Part shown: in pieces, positions 9,701-16,821 of the stretch
Layout of the letters: every line of letters begins with the position of its first letter
How positions within the stretch are numbered: the first letter of the stretch is position 1
Assembly: GCA_937974245.1 (NCBI GenBank)
Contig: CALJKV010000096.1
Span: 1-59,992 of the forward strand
Length of the DNA stretch: 59,992 nt
From: an uncultured Chloroflexota bacterium
GTDB taxonomy: Bacteria; Chloroflexota; Anaerolineae; Aggregatilineales; Phototrophicaceae
Direction of reading: 5' to 3'
Notes under the pieces: generated by a model
Seen by the model: only the letters and a program-made list of their open reading frames with translations
Database searches by the model: none
What the model was told of the DNA's origin: nothing
Made by a program: the position numbers and the translations under genes

Positions 9701-9773
9701 GCGAGGCCATGCCTGCCAGCAAAATAAATATGCCCAGCATTAGAATCATGTGCGGGCGTTTCCAAGTAAACAT
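6741..9773 (-). CDS. Large secreted TPR-repeat protein with four cysteine-paired modules
   Basis: A 1010-residue exported protein. Residues 1-28 form a signal peptide (LMLGIFILLAG then SPLLAQQ). Up to about residue 830 it is a chain of 34-residue tetratricopeptide repeats with the usual N-RG-x2-Y, A-x2-DY-x2-A and L-x-P patterns, forming superhelical scaffolds for protein binding. Exactly eight cysteines are present, in four pairs: 34/65, 338/369 and 502/533 (each C-x30-C) and 672/710 (C-x37-C). Each pair opens a TPR block, so disulfides probably staple the blocks. The final ~150 residues form a separate alpha/beta domain (GITLKYPDGWFGVEA...). The ATG at 9773 follows AAGGAGAATACCGC; an upstream in-frame start at 9815 would bury the signal peptide. 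Partners are unknown. Confidence 0.9.
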   Translation of the reverse strand: MFTWKRPHMILMLGIFILLAGMASPLLAQQGPTCDPTLTAPDYRDRANASFNQGDLQATLDNLLCVGELDPQDPVNYNNIGFVNVRLGNADEALAAYNQAITLDPTYITAYQNRGNLYYRLDQYDDSIADYTEAIRLQPDNARNYNERGLSYMDSGRHEEALKDYNQAITLDPTLAAAYSNRGYILINRQQYEQALTDYNRALELNPELSPITYNDRGMTHYFMGNDDAAFADFAKAIAMDPNYDRPYNNRGYLYSRLEEYELAIADFNESLRISPNYVQSLVGRADAYYALGRGAEALADYQAYAALVNMPEDFVTQRIAELQSPTTTVNTTTTDECDLTIALADYRAQADAQMAARDFAGMAATYTCMLEIEPDNPILLVNRGLAESRSGDVEAAIADYTRALEFDPNNATIYSNRGYAYNNLRQPELSVPDFLKALEINPDSYAAADGLGEAYYQLEQLEDALASFQRYVAIRGSDAHPDVLQLITNLEAQINLDLSNCDPSSTQETLSEIGAQVIQSQGAAAALPVFECAVQVEPDNAMSYSDRGFVLYQLGNWNGALRDYAHAIEIDSTNAFPRSNRAELYIRLGKYQEAFYDYVLAINYARSVPAGLYYGLGIALTELGQYDDAVLAYEMLTSATRGRTGLTPQMLASVEELEAITGKSITGAFICNNQAVIGDVIGSARDYNGQAGQALGQKDYQAALDAYNCSLVFNPFSPGAYTSRAYVYAKLGEYDAALADIERALELYPENPIPYANRGYVYNLQGRPEDGLAEAETALTLKPGDGDALMVRGESYYLLGRYQEALADFQQVEAIVNESGGSLPEEVAARLAELPGLLGGGNSGSTDSGAPALELAQTLVGTESGITLKYPDGWFGVEASADIIGLANSQTAFQTMVEGLGDSLPPPSGQLHVIIYTSSVINSVADTLDDAVTALTPTALLNDVGEVTEITINGMDARMGAASLEDRDIIRVLVETGSGMVLFRATTAPGEMGEYETTLMAMIGSITMK

Positions 9774-9944
9774 GCGGTATTCTCCTTCATAACTTGTCAG
9801 GGCGTCGTAAAACAAGGGGTATGGGTGCTAGTCCGTATAGAATTGAGTATAGAAAAGGGCAGAATTTCACGCGAATCAAAATACCCCAACCCACCCTCAT
9901 AGTCAGGGATTTTTTAGAGGAAAACAAGTTTTTGTTATATATTT

Positions 9945-11027
9945 TTATGCGAGTTTTTCGGATTTTTTATGGATCAGATCGTAGGCGGCCTGGGCTAACC
10001 AGGCAATCATCGGGCCGAAAGCCTCAAACCGCTGATCCTGTGTCTGGCCGCGCTTATAGCGAATGTAGATTTGCGCCACAATGACCGCCAACCGGTACAA
10101 CCCCAGGGCATGGTAAAAGGTGATGTGCGACACATCGCGCCCGCTTTTTTCGGCATAACGCTGCACCAGTTCCGCCCGTGTGAGAAAGCGACTGTCGCCC
10201 ACCGGCATCATGGCCGCCATGTGCAGGTAAGGCGGGTCATCCGGCTCGGTCCAGTAGGTGAGCATCGCCCCCAGGTCGGAAAGCGGGTCGCCCAACGTAC
10301 ACATATCCCAATCGAAAATAGCCACCATCTGGCCGGGGTTATCCGCCGCCAGCATGACGTTATCCAGCTTGTAGTCGTTGTGAACCAGGGTCGGCGTGCC
10401 GTCCGGGGGCAGGTTATCTCCCAGCCAGGCAAACACGGCGTCCATGTGTGGCAGGTCTTCAGTTTTGGCGTTTTCCCAGCGTTTGTTCCACCCGGCGACC
10501 TGACGGGCGATGAAGCCAGCGGGCTTGCCCAGGTCGTCCAGCCCCAGTATGGCGTAATCCACACGGTGAAAATCCACCAGGGCATCAATGAGCGCCTCGC
10601 TCATCCGGCGCGGCGCATCAGGAAAAGTGGCGTACTGAGCCGGGAGCGAACGGCGCACTACGATACCCTCCCGGCGTTCCATCACGAAAAATGGCGCACC
10701 GATTACCGCCGGGTCTTCACAAAAGTGGAAGGCTCGCGGCGCGAGGGGGAAGGCCTGGTGCAGCACCGACAGGACACGGAATTCACGCCCCATGTCATGG
10801 GCGGACGGGGCAACCGGGCCAAGCGGCGGCCGCCGCAGTACATACTGGTGGCTGTTGTAGTCGAGCAAATAGGTGAGATTGGCCGCGCCACCGCCGAACT
10901 GCCGCACCGCCAGGGGGTGCTCGCTGCCCGCCAGTTGGCCGCACAGGTACGACTCAAGCCGGGAGACGTCGAACTGTTCATCCGGGCGAACCGGGATGGT
11001 ATCCAGGGGTTGGAGATCGGATGGCAT
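9945..11027 (-). CDS. APH-family phosphotransferase (ACAD10/11-like kinase domain)
   Basis: A 360-residue soluble protein of the aminoglycoside-phosphotransferase/choline-kinase fold. The N-terminal lobe has YLLDYNSHQYVLRRPP with the ATP-anchoring region. The catalytic motif HNDYKLDNVML (Brenner motif, H-x-D-x4-N) and the metal-binding motif IFDWDMCTLGDPLSDLG are both intact, so it should be an active kinase. Overall it matches the family attached to acyl-CoA dehydrogenases ACAD10/11, which phosphorylate 4-hydroxyacyl-CoAs, rather than drug-resistance enzymes; that substrate is only an inference and no acyl-CoA dehydrogenase is adjacent. The ATG at 11027 has GAGGAG seven bases upstream, better than the ATG at 11075. 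Confidence 0.87.
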   Translation of the reverse strand: MPSDLQPLDTIPVRPDEQFDVSRLESYLCGQLAGSEHPLAVRQFGGGAANLTYLLDYNSHQYVLRRPPLGPVAPSAHDMGREFRVLSVLHQAFPLAPRAFHFCEDPAVIGAPFFVMERREGIVVRRSLPAQYATFPDAPRRMSEALIDALVDFHRVDYAILGLDDLGKPAGFIARQVAGWNKRWENAKTEDLPHMDAVFAWLGDNLPPDGTPTLVHNDYKLDNVMLAADNPGQMVAIFDWDMCTLGDPLSDLGAMLTYWTEPDDPPYLHMAAMMPVGDSRFLTRAELVQRYAEKSGRDVSHITFYHALGLYRLAVIVAQIYIRYKRGQTQDQRFEAFGPMIAWLAQAAYDLIHKKSEKLA

Positions 11028-11191
11028 GGTGGCGCTCCTCGAGTGTAGGCCGCAGATTGTTATGTTAAGAAGCATAGTCTAGCGCATTTTCTGCGCAAAG
11101 GCAGTATGCTGCAATTCTGCAAAGAATCTGTGCAATATACACAAGAAAATGCAAATCTGAAGGAATTGGCGTCAATCTGCCCCGATTGTAA

Positions 11192-11220
11192 TTGACTTTG
11201 AAATCTAAAGTGCCTATACT
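11192..11220 (+). promoter_or_regulatory. Strong sigma-70-type promoter
   Basis: TTGACT at 11192-11197 and TATACT at 11215-11220 are separated by exactly 17 bp in AT-rich DNA, one of the best promoter matches in the window. It is followed not directly by a gene but by a hairpin and a terminator, so its product is probably a short RNA starting near 11227. Confidence 0.75.
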
Positions 11221-11226
11221 GATGAA

Positions 11227-11333
11227 TAGAATATTAAAAATTGGTGTGGGAAATATTAAAACAACTCATTTAATAAATTTAATCCCACACCAGGCCTTTA
11301 CACACCGTGCTGAACCCAGTACGGTGTTTTTTT
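11227..11333 (+). ncRNA. Candidate small RNA or attenuated leader (~107 nt)
   Basis: Between a consensus promoter (11192-11220) and an intrinsic terminator (11302-11333) lies about 75 nt with no ORF of note. It contains a perfect 10-bp stem: TGGTGTGGGA at 11242-11251 pairs with TCCCACACCA at 11283-11292 around a 31-nt AU-rich loop. The terminator hairpin begins nine bases later. The promoter-stem-terminator arrangement is that of an independent small RNA. Because the TPR gene starts ~100 bp further on in the same direction, it could instead be a terminator-type attenuator for that gene. No named RNA family is recognised. Confidence 0.6.
11302..11333 (+). terminator. Intrinsic terminator of the small RNA unit
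   Basis: ACACCGTGCTG pairs with CAGTACGGTGT (11 bp with one G-U pair) around the tetraloop AACC, followed by seven T residues. This is a textbook intrinsic terminator for plus-strand transcription and lies upstream of, not after, a protein gene. Confidence 0.88.
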
Positions 11334-11436
11334 GTATTTTCCCCCGAAAATTTACTTTAAAATGCCATGTCTATCCAGCGGATTAATACTATACTGGTAA
11401 ATAGATGCCCGCGTGCGGAAGAAAGAACAGCGATCT

Positions 11437-12393
11437 ATGGATAACATGGCTGACCAGGCCCAACTGCTCCGCCAGACTCGACTGGCTTTGCAAGAGAATA
11501 ATTTTAAGGAGGCTATTCGCTGCCTCAAACAAGCTGCTAAACTCGCCCGTGATGCAGGCGACGCGGCCTCCGAAGGGCGGCATCTGGGCAACCTGGCGCT
11601 CATCTATTACCGCACCCAGCAGCCAGAAAAAGCACTGGGAGCATTCCAGAAGGCGCTGGCAAGCGCCCGCGCCGATGCGGATCGTCTGACCGAGGATGGT
11701 ATCCTGGGGAATATGGGCAACATCCTGCGGGAAATCGGGCGGCACGATGATGCAATCGCTCATCTAAATCAGGCGCTGTTGATCGCCCAGGAAATCGGTG
11801 ACGTGCGTGGGCGGGGCATCTGGCTGTCAAACCTGGGGCTGGTGTATGACGATGTGAAGCAGCCCGCCAAAGCGATTGACTTCCACCGGGAGGCGGTCAG
11901 TGTGGCGCGGCTGATTCATGACCAGCGTGGGCTGGCATCCCGGTTGGCGAACCTGGGCAACAGTTATGTGATGACCGGCAATACCACCGAGGCTCTGAAG
12001 TGCTTCCTTGAAACCGTCGCAGTGTATAAGTCATTGGGCGACCTGGCCGAAGCCGCGCTGCGGCAGGGTATTATCGGGAACATCTATAATGAGCTGGGGC
12101 GAAATTCCCCCTCACATGAGGAAGCCACGATCTGTTATGGGCTGGCGGCGGATGCTTACCGCGAAACCCTGGTTCTGGCACAGGAATTGAACGATTTTGC
12201 GACCCAGGCCGAACTCCTGAGTAGTCTGGGGAACGTATTGGGGAATATGGGTAACTACGATCAGGCGCTGACACATTTCCGCGATGCGTACCAGTTGTTC
12301 CACCGATTGGGCTTGCATGACCGTCTGGCGCATCTACAGAGTAATATTAATCTGGCGGAGGATTTCCGTCGCCAGCAGCAGGAGGGCCAGTGA
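11437..12393 (+). CDS. Cytoplasmic TPR-repeat protein
   Basis: A 318-residue soluble protein without a signal peptide, built of about six tetratricopeptide repeats of the 40-residue kind (GRHLGNLALIYYRTQQPEKAL, GNMGNILREIGRHDDAI, LSNLGLVYDDVKQPAKAI, LANLGNSYVMTGNTTEAL, LGNVLGNMGNYDQAL). Such repeats resemble those of Rap/LGN-type regulators and serve as protein-binding scaffolds. No DNA-binding or catalytic domain is attached. The ATG at 11437 is chosen over an in-frame GTG at 11413; neither has a strong ribosome site. Upstream lies the small-RNA unit and a second TATACT at 11390-11395 that might be its own promoter. The partner and process are unknown. Confidence 0.85.
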   Translation: MDNMADQAQLLRQTRLALQENNFKEAIRCLKQAAKLARDAGDAASEGRHLGNLALIYYRTQQPEKALGAFQKALASARADADRLTEDGILGNMGNILREIGRHDDAIAHLNQALLIAQEIGDVRGRGIWLSNLGLVYDDVKQPAKAIDFHREAVSVARLIHDQRGLASRLANLGNSYVMTGNTTEALKCFLETVAVYKSLGDLAEAALRQGIIGNIYNELGRNSPSHEEATICYGLAADAYRETLVLAQELNDFATQAELLSSLGNVLGNMGNYDQALTHFRDAYQLFHRLGLHDRLAHLQSNINLAEDFRRQQQEGQ

Positions 12394-12555
12394 AGTAACC
12401 CGGCATAGGGTGTGCCGGCTGTGGGGTTGCTAGGTAAAGCCGAACCCATGCGGGTGACAGCGGGCGAACTGGCACAGCGCCGTTCACCCGCTGCGGTGAT
12501 GTACTATTTGGCGCAGTTCTTTGCCAGCGCCGAATGCAAGGCGATCGTAAATCTC

Positions 12556-13452
12556 CTAATATCCGATGCTTTTCAGGTAGTCCCGGTTTGCCTGTGAGAT
12601 CCGTTTGGGCGCGGCAGGGTCGTCAATCAGGACATCCTGCTCGACAATCGCCCAACCGTCATAACCCCGTTTTTCCATTTCTGCAATCACGCCGGGGAAG
12701 TCCACCATGCCCTTGCCCAGTTCGCAGAAAACACCGGCCTGCATGGCCTGGAAATAGTCCAGTCCTTCTTCTCGCACACGCCGCATAACCGCTCCGTCGC
12801 AGTCCTTGAGGTGCAGGTAACGCACGCGCTCGCCAAATTCCTTTACACAGGCCACCGCGTCGCCCCCGCCAAAGTGCCAATGGCCGGTATCCAGGCACAG
12901 GCCAACTAAATCCGGGTCGGTACGCTTGAATAACTCGCGGACTTCATCAGGTGTCTCGATATGGCCGGCGCTGTGATGATGAAAGACCGTATCCAGCCCC
13001 AGTTGATCCTTGATCTTGCGGGCGATACGGTTGACACCCTGGCCGACAATATCCCATTGGCCGTTATTCAACACAGTGCCGGTACGCTGCCCTGCCCGTT
13101 TGACCAGATCAGGCACCGTGCCGTTATCATCGGCCAGGACGACATACTGCGCCCCCAGCGCCGCCAGCAGTGCCCCCACCTTGAGTGCGAAGGTTTCGGC
13201 TTCGGCATGTCCGGCGGGATCAACCAGTTTGACTGGGACAAAGGACGAGAGCAATTGCATTCCGCGCCGATCCAGTTCTTTGCGCAGTACCGCCGGGTCA
13301 GTGGGCAGGTATCCCCAGGGGCCCAGCTCAATGCCGGTGTAACCGGTTGCGGCGATTTCGTCTAAGACCTGTGTATATTTGAATTTGGGTTCAATCCCCT
13401 CGAACTCATAAATGCCCCAGGAAACGGGTGCACTCGCAATTTGGATAGCCAT
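12556..13452 (-). CDS. iolE: Inosose dehydratase IolE
   Basis: A 298-residue TIM-barrel protein of the xylose-isomerase-like family. IolE removes water from 2-keto-myo-inositol to give 3D-(3,5/4)-trihydroxycyclohexane-1,2-dione (EC 4.2.1.44). Visible family motifs are APVSWGIYEFEG at the N terminus, ELGPWGYLPTDP, HHHSAGHIETPDE near residue 160, the metal-ligand stretch LCLDTGHWHFGGGD near 185 and AIVEQDVL near 270. Length is normal for IolE. It is the last gene of the minus-strand inositol operon, 13 bp after iolD, and its ATG at 13452 follows GAGGAAATTTA. The trailing 162-bp gap to 12393 shows no clear terminator. Confidence 0.92.
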   Translation of the reverse strand: MAIQIASAPVSWGIYEFEGIEPKFKYTQVLDEIAATGYTGIELGPWGYLPTDPAVLRKELDRRGMQLLSSFVPVKLVDPAGHAEAETFALKVGALLAALGAQYVVLADDNGTVPDLVKRAGQRTGTVLNNGQWDIVGQGVNRIARKIKDQLGLDTVFHHHSAGHIETPDEVRELFKRTDPDLVGLCLDTGHWHFGGGDAVACVKEFGERVRYLHLKDCDGAVMRRVREEGLDYFQAMQAGVFCELGKGMVDFPGVIAEMEKRGYDGWAIVEQDVLIDDPAAPKRISQANRDYLKSIGY

Positions 13453-13465
13453 TAAATTTCCTCAC

Positions 13466-15337
13466 TTATAGGTGATAACGTTCTTTCTTTTTGGATTCTT
13501 CGTAGGCTTCGCGGGCCTGCTGCACTTCAGGGTTATCGCTGACTTCGGCGACGGCCACATCCCACCAGCTTTCATAACCGCTTACGCGCTGGCGGCGGTC
13601 GGTTTCAGTGATGATGCAGACCGGTTTGCCTTTAATGGCTTTGGCGTCTTCAAGTGCTTTGCTGAATGACTCGCGGGTGGTCGCCACAAAGACATGCGCT
13701 CCCAGCGATTCGCAGTTCTTCGCGAAGTCAATCGGGATGGTTTCCCCGGTAAGCTGCCCGGCGGATTCGTCACGGTAGCGGTACTTCGTGCCGAAGCCAT
13801 CGCTGCCGACACTCTTGGATAAGCCGCCGATGCTGGCGAAGCCGTGATTGTCAATCACGATAATATTGACCTTGATGCCCTCCTGTACCATCGTCACGAT
13901 TTCCGAGTTCATCATCAGGAAGCTGCCATCGCCCACCATGACATAGACCTCCCGTTCGGGGTCAGCCAGCGCCACGCCCATGCCACCGGCGATTTCGTAA
14001 CCCATGCAACTATAGCCGTATTCCAGGTGATAACCACGCGGATCACGAGTGCGCCACAGTTTGTGCAGGTCGCCGGGCAGACTCCCCGCCGCGCACAGGA
14101 CAACATCCTGCGGGCGCGACTGGGTATTCACCATACCGATAACTTCCCCCTGGGAAAGCATCGGCTCATGTTCGAGGTTGTAAATGCGGTGGACTTCGGA
14201 ATCCCATTGTTTGTTGAAATGTGTCGCCCGCGCCTGATAGGCACTGTCTGTACGATAGTCACCCAGATGCGCCGCGAGTTCTTCCAGGGTGACTTTTGCA
14301 TCGCCCACCAGCGGGACGGCGCTGTGTTTGTAGGCGTCAAACTCCATCACGTTGATGTTGATAAAGCGCACATCCGGGTTCTGGAAAGCCGTCTTGCTGG
14401 CGCTGGTGAAGTCGCTGTAGCGCGTGCCAATACCGATGACGAGATCGGCTTCCCGCGCCAGGATGTTCGCGCCTTCGGTACCCGTCGTGCCCACCGCGCC
14501 CAGGTTGAGCGGGTGGTTATAGCGCAGTGACCCTTTACCCGCCTGGGTTTCCCCCACCGGAATACCGGTTTTTTCCACGAAACTTTGCAGCGTACCTGTG
14601 GCTTCACTGTAATGCACGCCGCCACCGGCCACGATGATCGGGCGCCGCGACTCGCGTATCCAGCCCGCCGCCTGCTGCACAAAACCTCTGTCAGGGCGGT
14701 TGCGCGGGATCACCCAGACGCGCTTCTCAAACATCTCGGCGGGGTAGTCGAACGCTTCCGCCTGGGTATCCTGCGGCAGGCACAGCGTGACCGCGCCGGT
14801 ATCGGCAGGCGAGGTGAGGACGCGCATGGCTTCCCGCAGCGCGGGGATGACCTGTTCCGGGCGGTAAATCCGGTCCCAGTAGCGCGACACGGGTTTAAAG
14901 GCGTCGTTTACGCTGAAGTCCTGTGAGTGCTCCCACTCTAACTGCTGTAGCACGGGTGACTGGATACGTTCCGCGAAAATATCACCAGGCAGCAGCAGCA
15001 CCGGGATACGGTTGACGGTGGCCGTCGCCGCTCCGGTAATCATGTTGGTCGCGCCGGGGCCAATACTCGACGTGCAGGCGAAGGTTTGCAGGCGATTTTT
15101 TTGCTTGGCGTAGGCTACCGCCGCGTGAACCTGCGCCTGTTCGTTGCGACTCTGGTAGTAGCGGATGTCGCCGCTGAACTGCTGCAAGGCCTGGCCGATT
15201 CCGGCGACATTGCCATGCCCGAAAATCCCCCAGACACCGACGAAGAACGGATTTTCCACGCCGTCGCGGGAGACGTACTGTTTGCTCAGGTACAGGATGA
15301 GCGCCTGTGCTGTTGTCAGGCGTCGTGTTTTGTTCAT
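13466..15337 (-). CDS. iolD: 3D-(3,5/4)-trihydroxycyclohexane-1,2-dione acylhydrolase IolD
   Basis: A 623-residue thiamine-diphosphate enzyme that opens the six-membered ring of trihydroxycyclohexanedione to 5-deoxy-glucuronate (EC 3.7.1.22), the committing step of inositol breakdown. The N-terminal pyrimidine-binding domain contains GVWGIFGHGNVAGIGQAL and SSIGPGATNMITGAATATVN. The middle domain has VAGGGVHYSEA. The C-terminal ThDP domain has MVGDGSFLMMNSEIVTMVQEG followed by the metal-binding IVIDNHGFASIGG. Length equals that of known IolD proteins. The ATG at 15337 follows AAAGGACAAACACCG. It is cotranscribed with iolE downstream; the 551-bp gap to iolB upstream is filled by a broken four-helix-bundle gene and repeats. 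Confidence 0.95.
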   Translation of the reverse strand: MNKTRRLTTAQALILYLSKQYVSRDGVENPFFVGVWGIFGHGNVAGIGQALQQFSGDIRYYQSRNEQAQVHAAVAYAKQKNRLQTFACTSSIGPGATNMITGAATATVNRIPVLLLPGDIFAERIQSPVLQQLEWEHSQDFSVNDAFKPVSRYWDRIYRPEQVIPALREAMRVLTSPADTGAVTLCLPQDTQAEAFDYPAEMFEKRVWVIPRNRPDRGFVQQAAGWIRESRRPIIVAGGGVHYSEATGTLQSFVEKTGIPVGETQAGKGSLRYNHPLNLGAVGTTGTEGANILAREADLVIGIGTRYSDFTSASKTAFQNPDVRFININVMEFDAYKHSAVPLVGDAKVTLEELAAHLGDYRTDSAYQARATHFNKQWDSEVHRIYNLEHEPMLSQGEVIGMVNTQSRPQDVVLCAAGSLPGDLHKLWRTRDPRGYHLEYGYSCMGYEIAGGMGVALADPEREVYVMVGDGSFLMMNSEIVTMVQEGIKVNIIVIDNHGFASIGGLSKSVGSDGFGTKYRYRDESAGQLTGETIPIDFAKNCESLGAHVFVATTRESFSKALEDAKAIKGKPVCIITETDRRQRVSGYESWWDVAVAEVSDNPEVQQAREAYEESKKKERYHL

Positions 15338-15359
15338 CGGTGTTTGTCCTTTGCAGCTA

Positions 15360-15420
15360 GATAGCTGGTTAGCTTTTTGCGAAGCGATTAATCGGTCGTC
15401 CGGTTATTGCGCCGATCAGC
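15360..15420. repeat. Dispersed repeat, second copy (AGCTGGTTAGC...CCGGTTAT)
   Basis: TAGCTGGTTAGCTTTTTGCG and, further on, CCGGTTATTGCG appear in the same order as AGCTGGTTAGC, TTTTGCG and CCGGTTATCGTG at 3233-3286. Together with 15847-15891 this copy brackets the four-helix-bundle pseudogene. Confidence 0.6.
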
Positions 15421-15768
15421 TTTTTAGCTTTTTGATGAATGGGCCCAGCATCTTTTTTACTTCAATTACCCTTACAACCAGGTCTTGATATGTTTTCTGT
15501 TCGATGTATTCCAGGTCTTTTGAGAGCAGAATGTGATATTCCAGTTCGCTGGTTGATCCCATAGCGATCTGCATATACCGCGCCAATTCGTTATCCGATC
15601 CCTTGCCACAGCCTTCAGCAATGTTGGCAGGTATGGACGATGCGGCTCTGCGTATCTGGCTGGTGAGTCCGTAGAGTTCCTCTTTAGGGAAATGCTGTGT
15701 AACCTCAGAGTCAATTGGTGCGCTTTCTCCCATACTTTGAGTTCACGAAAATCTCTGACCACAGCCAT
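15416..15768 (-). pseudogene. Broken four-helix-bundle (S23/IVS-type) protein gene
   Basis: The start is perfect for the family: AAAGGAG, then ATG at 15768 and MAVVRDFRELKVWEKAHQLTL. The frame then changes, and the rest of the domain follows in another frame: FPKEELYGLTSQIRRAASSI, PANIAEGCGKGSDNELARYM and SELEYHILLSKDLEYI, ending at 15416. Compared with the family pattern, about ten bases (three to four residues, where EIYR-like residues normally stand) are missing at about 15700, which explains the frameshift. The family forms small four-helix bundles first met in intervening sequences of 23S rRNA and is often found alone between palindromic repeats, as here. It splits the inositol operon between iolB and iolD and is a recent, now inactive, passenger. 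Confidence 0.82.
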
Positions 15769-15846
15769 AAAATGCTCCTTTGCGGCGTTTTAGCTTGATA
15801 GCGTTTTAGCGATTCATCATTTTAACCATGAGTTGATCTACTATCT

Positions 15847-15891
15847 GGCTAACCAGCTATCCGGCTAACTGGCTAAGGTGCTAACCAGCTA
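15847..15891. repeat. Dispersed repeat, third copy, reaching the iolB stop codon
   Basis: GGCTAACCAGCTATCCGG at 15847-15864 is identical to 3261-3278. It is followed by GGCTAACTGGCTAAGG and GCTAACCAGCTA; the last copy supplies the TAG stop codon of iolB (15889-15891 on the minus strand). Confidence 0.7.
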
Positions 15892-16773
15892 CCTCCCCTC
15901 CATCCCGTGATGCACCATCGGCAGACGCGGGTCTTGCCACATCCAGGTATCCTTGACCCAGCTATAGGCCGGATCGTCACTGTTGGCGAGCGACTGCGCC
16001 GAACCCGCCAGGAAGTTCAGATAGTAAGTGGTGTAGCCGGGCGCACTGACCACCGGATGATAGCCTTCCGGCACCAGCACCGCGTCATGGTGGGCTGGCA
16101 TCATCAGGTCGTCAATGCGGCGATCATCGGTATAGACGCGCTGGTAAGCGTAGCCGTTCGGGTTGTCAATTTTGTAGAAGTAAATTTCCTCCAGGTCGGC
16201 CTCCAGGAGCGTGCCATCCTCCGCGACACGGTGGACATCGTGTTTATGGGGTGGATAGCTGCTCCAGTTGCCGGACGGTGTGTAGACCTCGACACACACA
16301 ATCCGCTGGCAGTCAAAACCGGGCGGGAGGATGCTGTTGATCTGGCGGGTAACGTTCGCGCCGCCGCGTATCTCGATTTTACTCATCGCCGGAGTCACTA
16401 ACTGTGTCGGGTGATCCTCGCTGGTGGGAACCCAGCAGGAGGCAAACTCAAAGCTATCGGTGAGGGCCTCAATCTCGAAGTTCTTGTGGCGGGATAGATA
16501 CAGGGCATACGGCATCCCGCTGAACACATTCGGGCGGCGACCAATCTTGAGAAATTCGCCATCACTCGTCTTGATGTTGCATACGCCCCCCAGGATAACC
16601 ATCGCATTCTCGCAGTCGCGGGTATTGTCGCTGAAGGTTTGCCCTTTATTCAGACGCATGGCGGACATATTCAGATAGTCCCATCCGGCATCTGCCGCGT
16701 TGATACGGGCAAACTCGCCAGTGCTGCCCTGGTCTTTCGATTTCACCAGCAGCGACTTGGCATCGTTGGTCAT
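15889..16773 (-). CDS. iolB: 5-deoxy-glucuronate isomerase IolB
   Basis: A 294-residue bicupin metalloenzyme that converts 5-deoxy-glucuronate into 2-deoxy-5-keto-gluconate (EC 5.3.1.30). The metal-binding cupin motif appears as SYPPHKHDVHR near residue 175 with the downstream Glu and tyrosines of LEEIYFYKIDNPNGYAYQR. The C-terminal cupin strand VLVPEGYHPVVSAPGYTTYYLNFLAG is also typical. Length matches other IolB proteins (270-300). The ATG at 16773 has AAGGAG nine bases upstream. It follows the CoiA-like gene and precedes the pseudogene/repeat island; its own stop codon lies in a dispersed repeat, so the natural 3' end may have been altered slightly. Confidence 0.94.
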   Translation of the reverse strand: MTNDAKSLLVKSKDQGSTGEFARINAADAGWDYLNMSAMRLNKGQTFSDNTRDCENAMVILGGVCNIKTSDGEFLKIGRRPNVFSGMPYALYLSRHKNFEIEALTDSFEFASCWVPTSEDHPTQLVTPAMSKIEIRGGANVTRQINSILPPGFDCQRIVCVEVYTPSGNWSSYPPHKHDVHRVAEDGTLLEADLEEIYFYKIDNPNGYAYQRVYTDDRRIDDLMMPAHHDAVLVPEGYHPVVSAPGYTTYYLNFLAGSAQSLANSDDPAYSWVKDTWMWQDPRLPMVHHGMEGR

Positions 16774-16821
16774 GGTGTATCACTCCTTATCATTCTCTGC
16801 CTGGTCGAAAATTCATGGTCA

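Noticed and set aside
8073..9743. Plus-strand open frames opposite the TPR gene
   Set aside because: They mirror the regular 34-residue TPR periodicity of the real gene and show no domain of their own.
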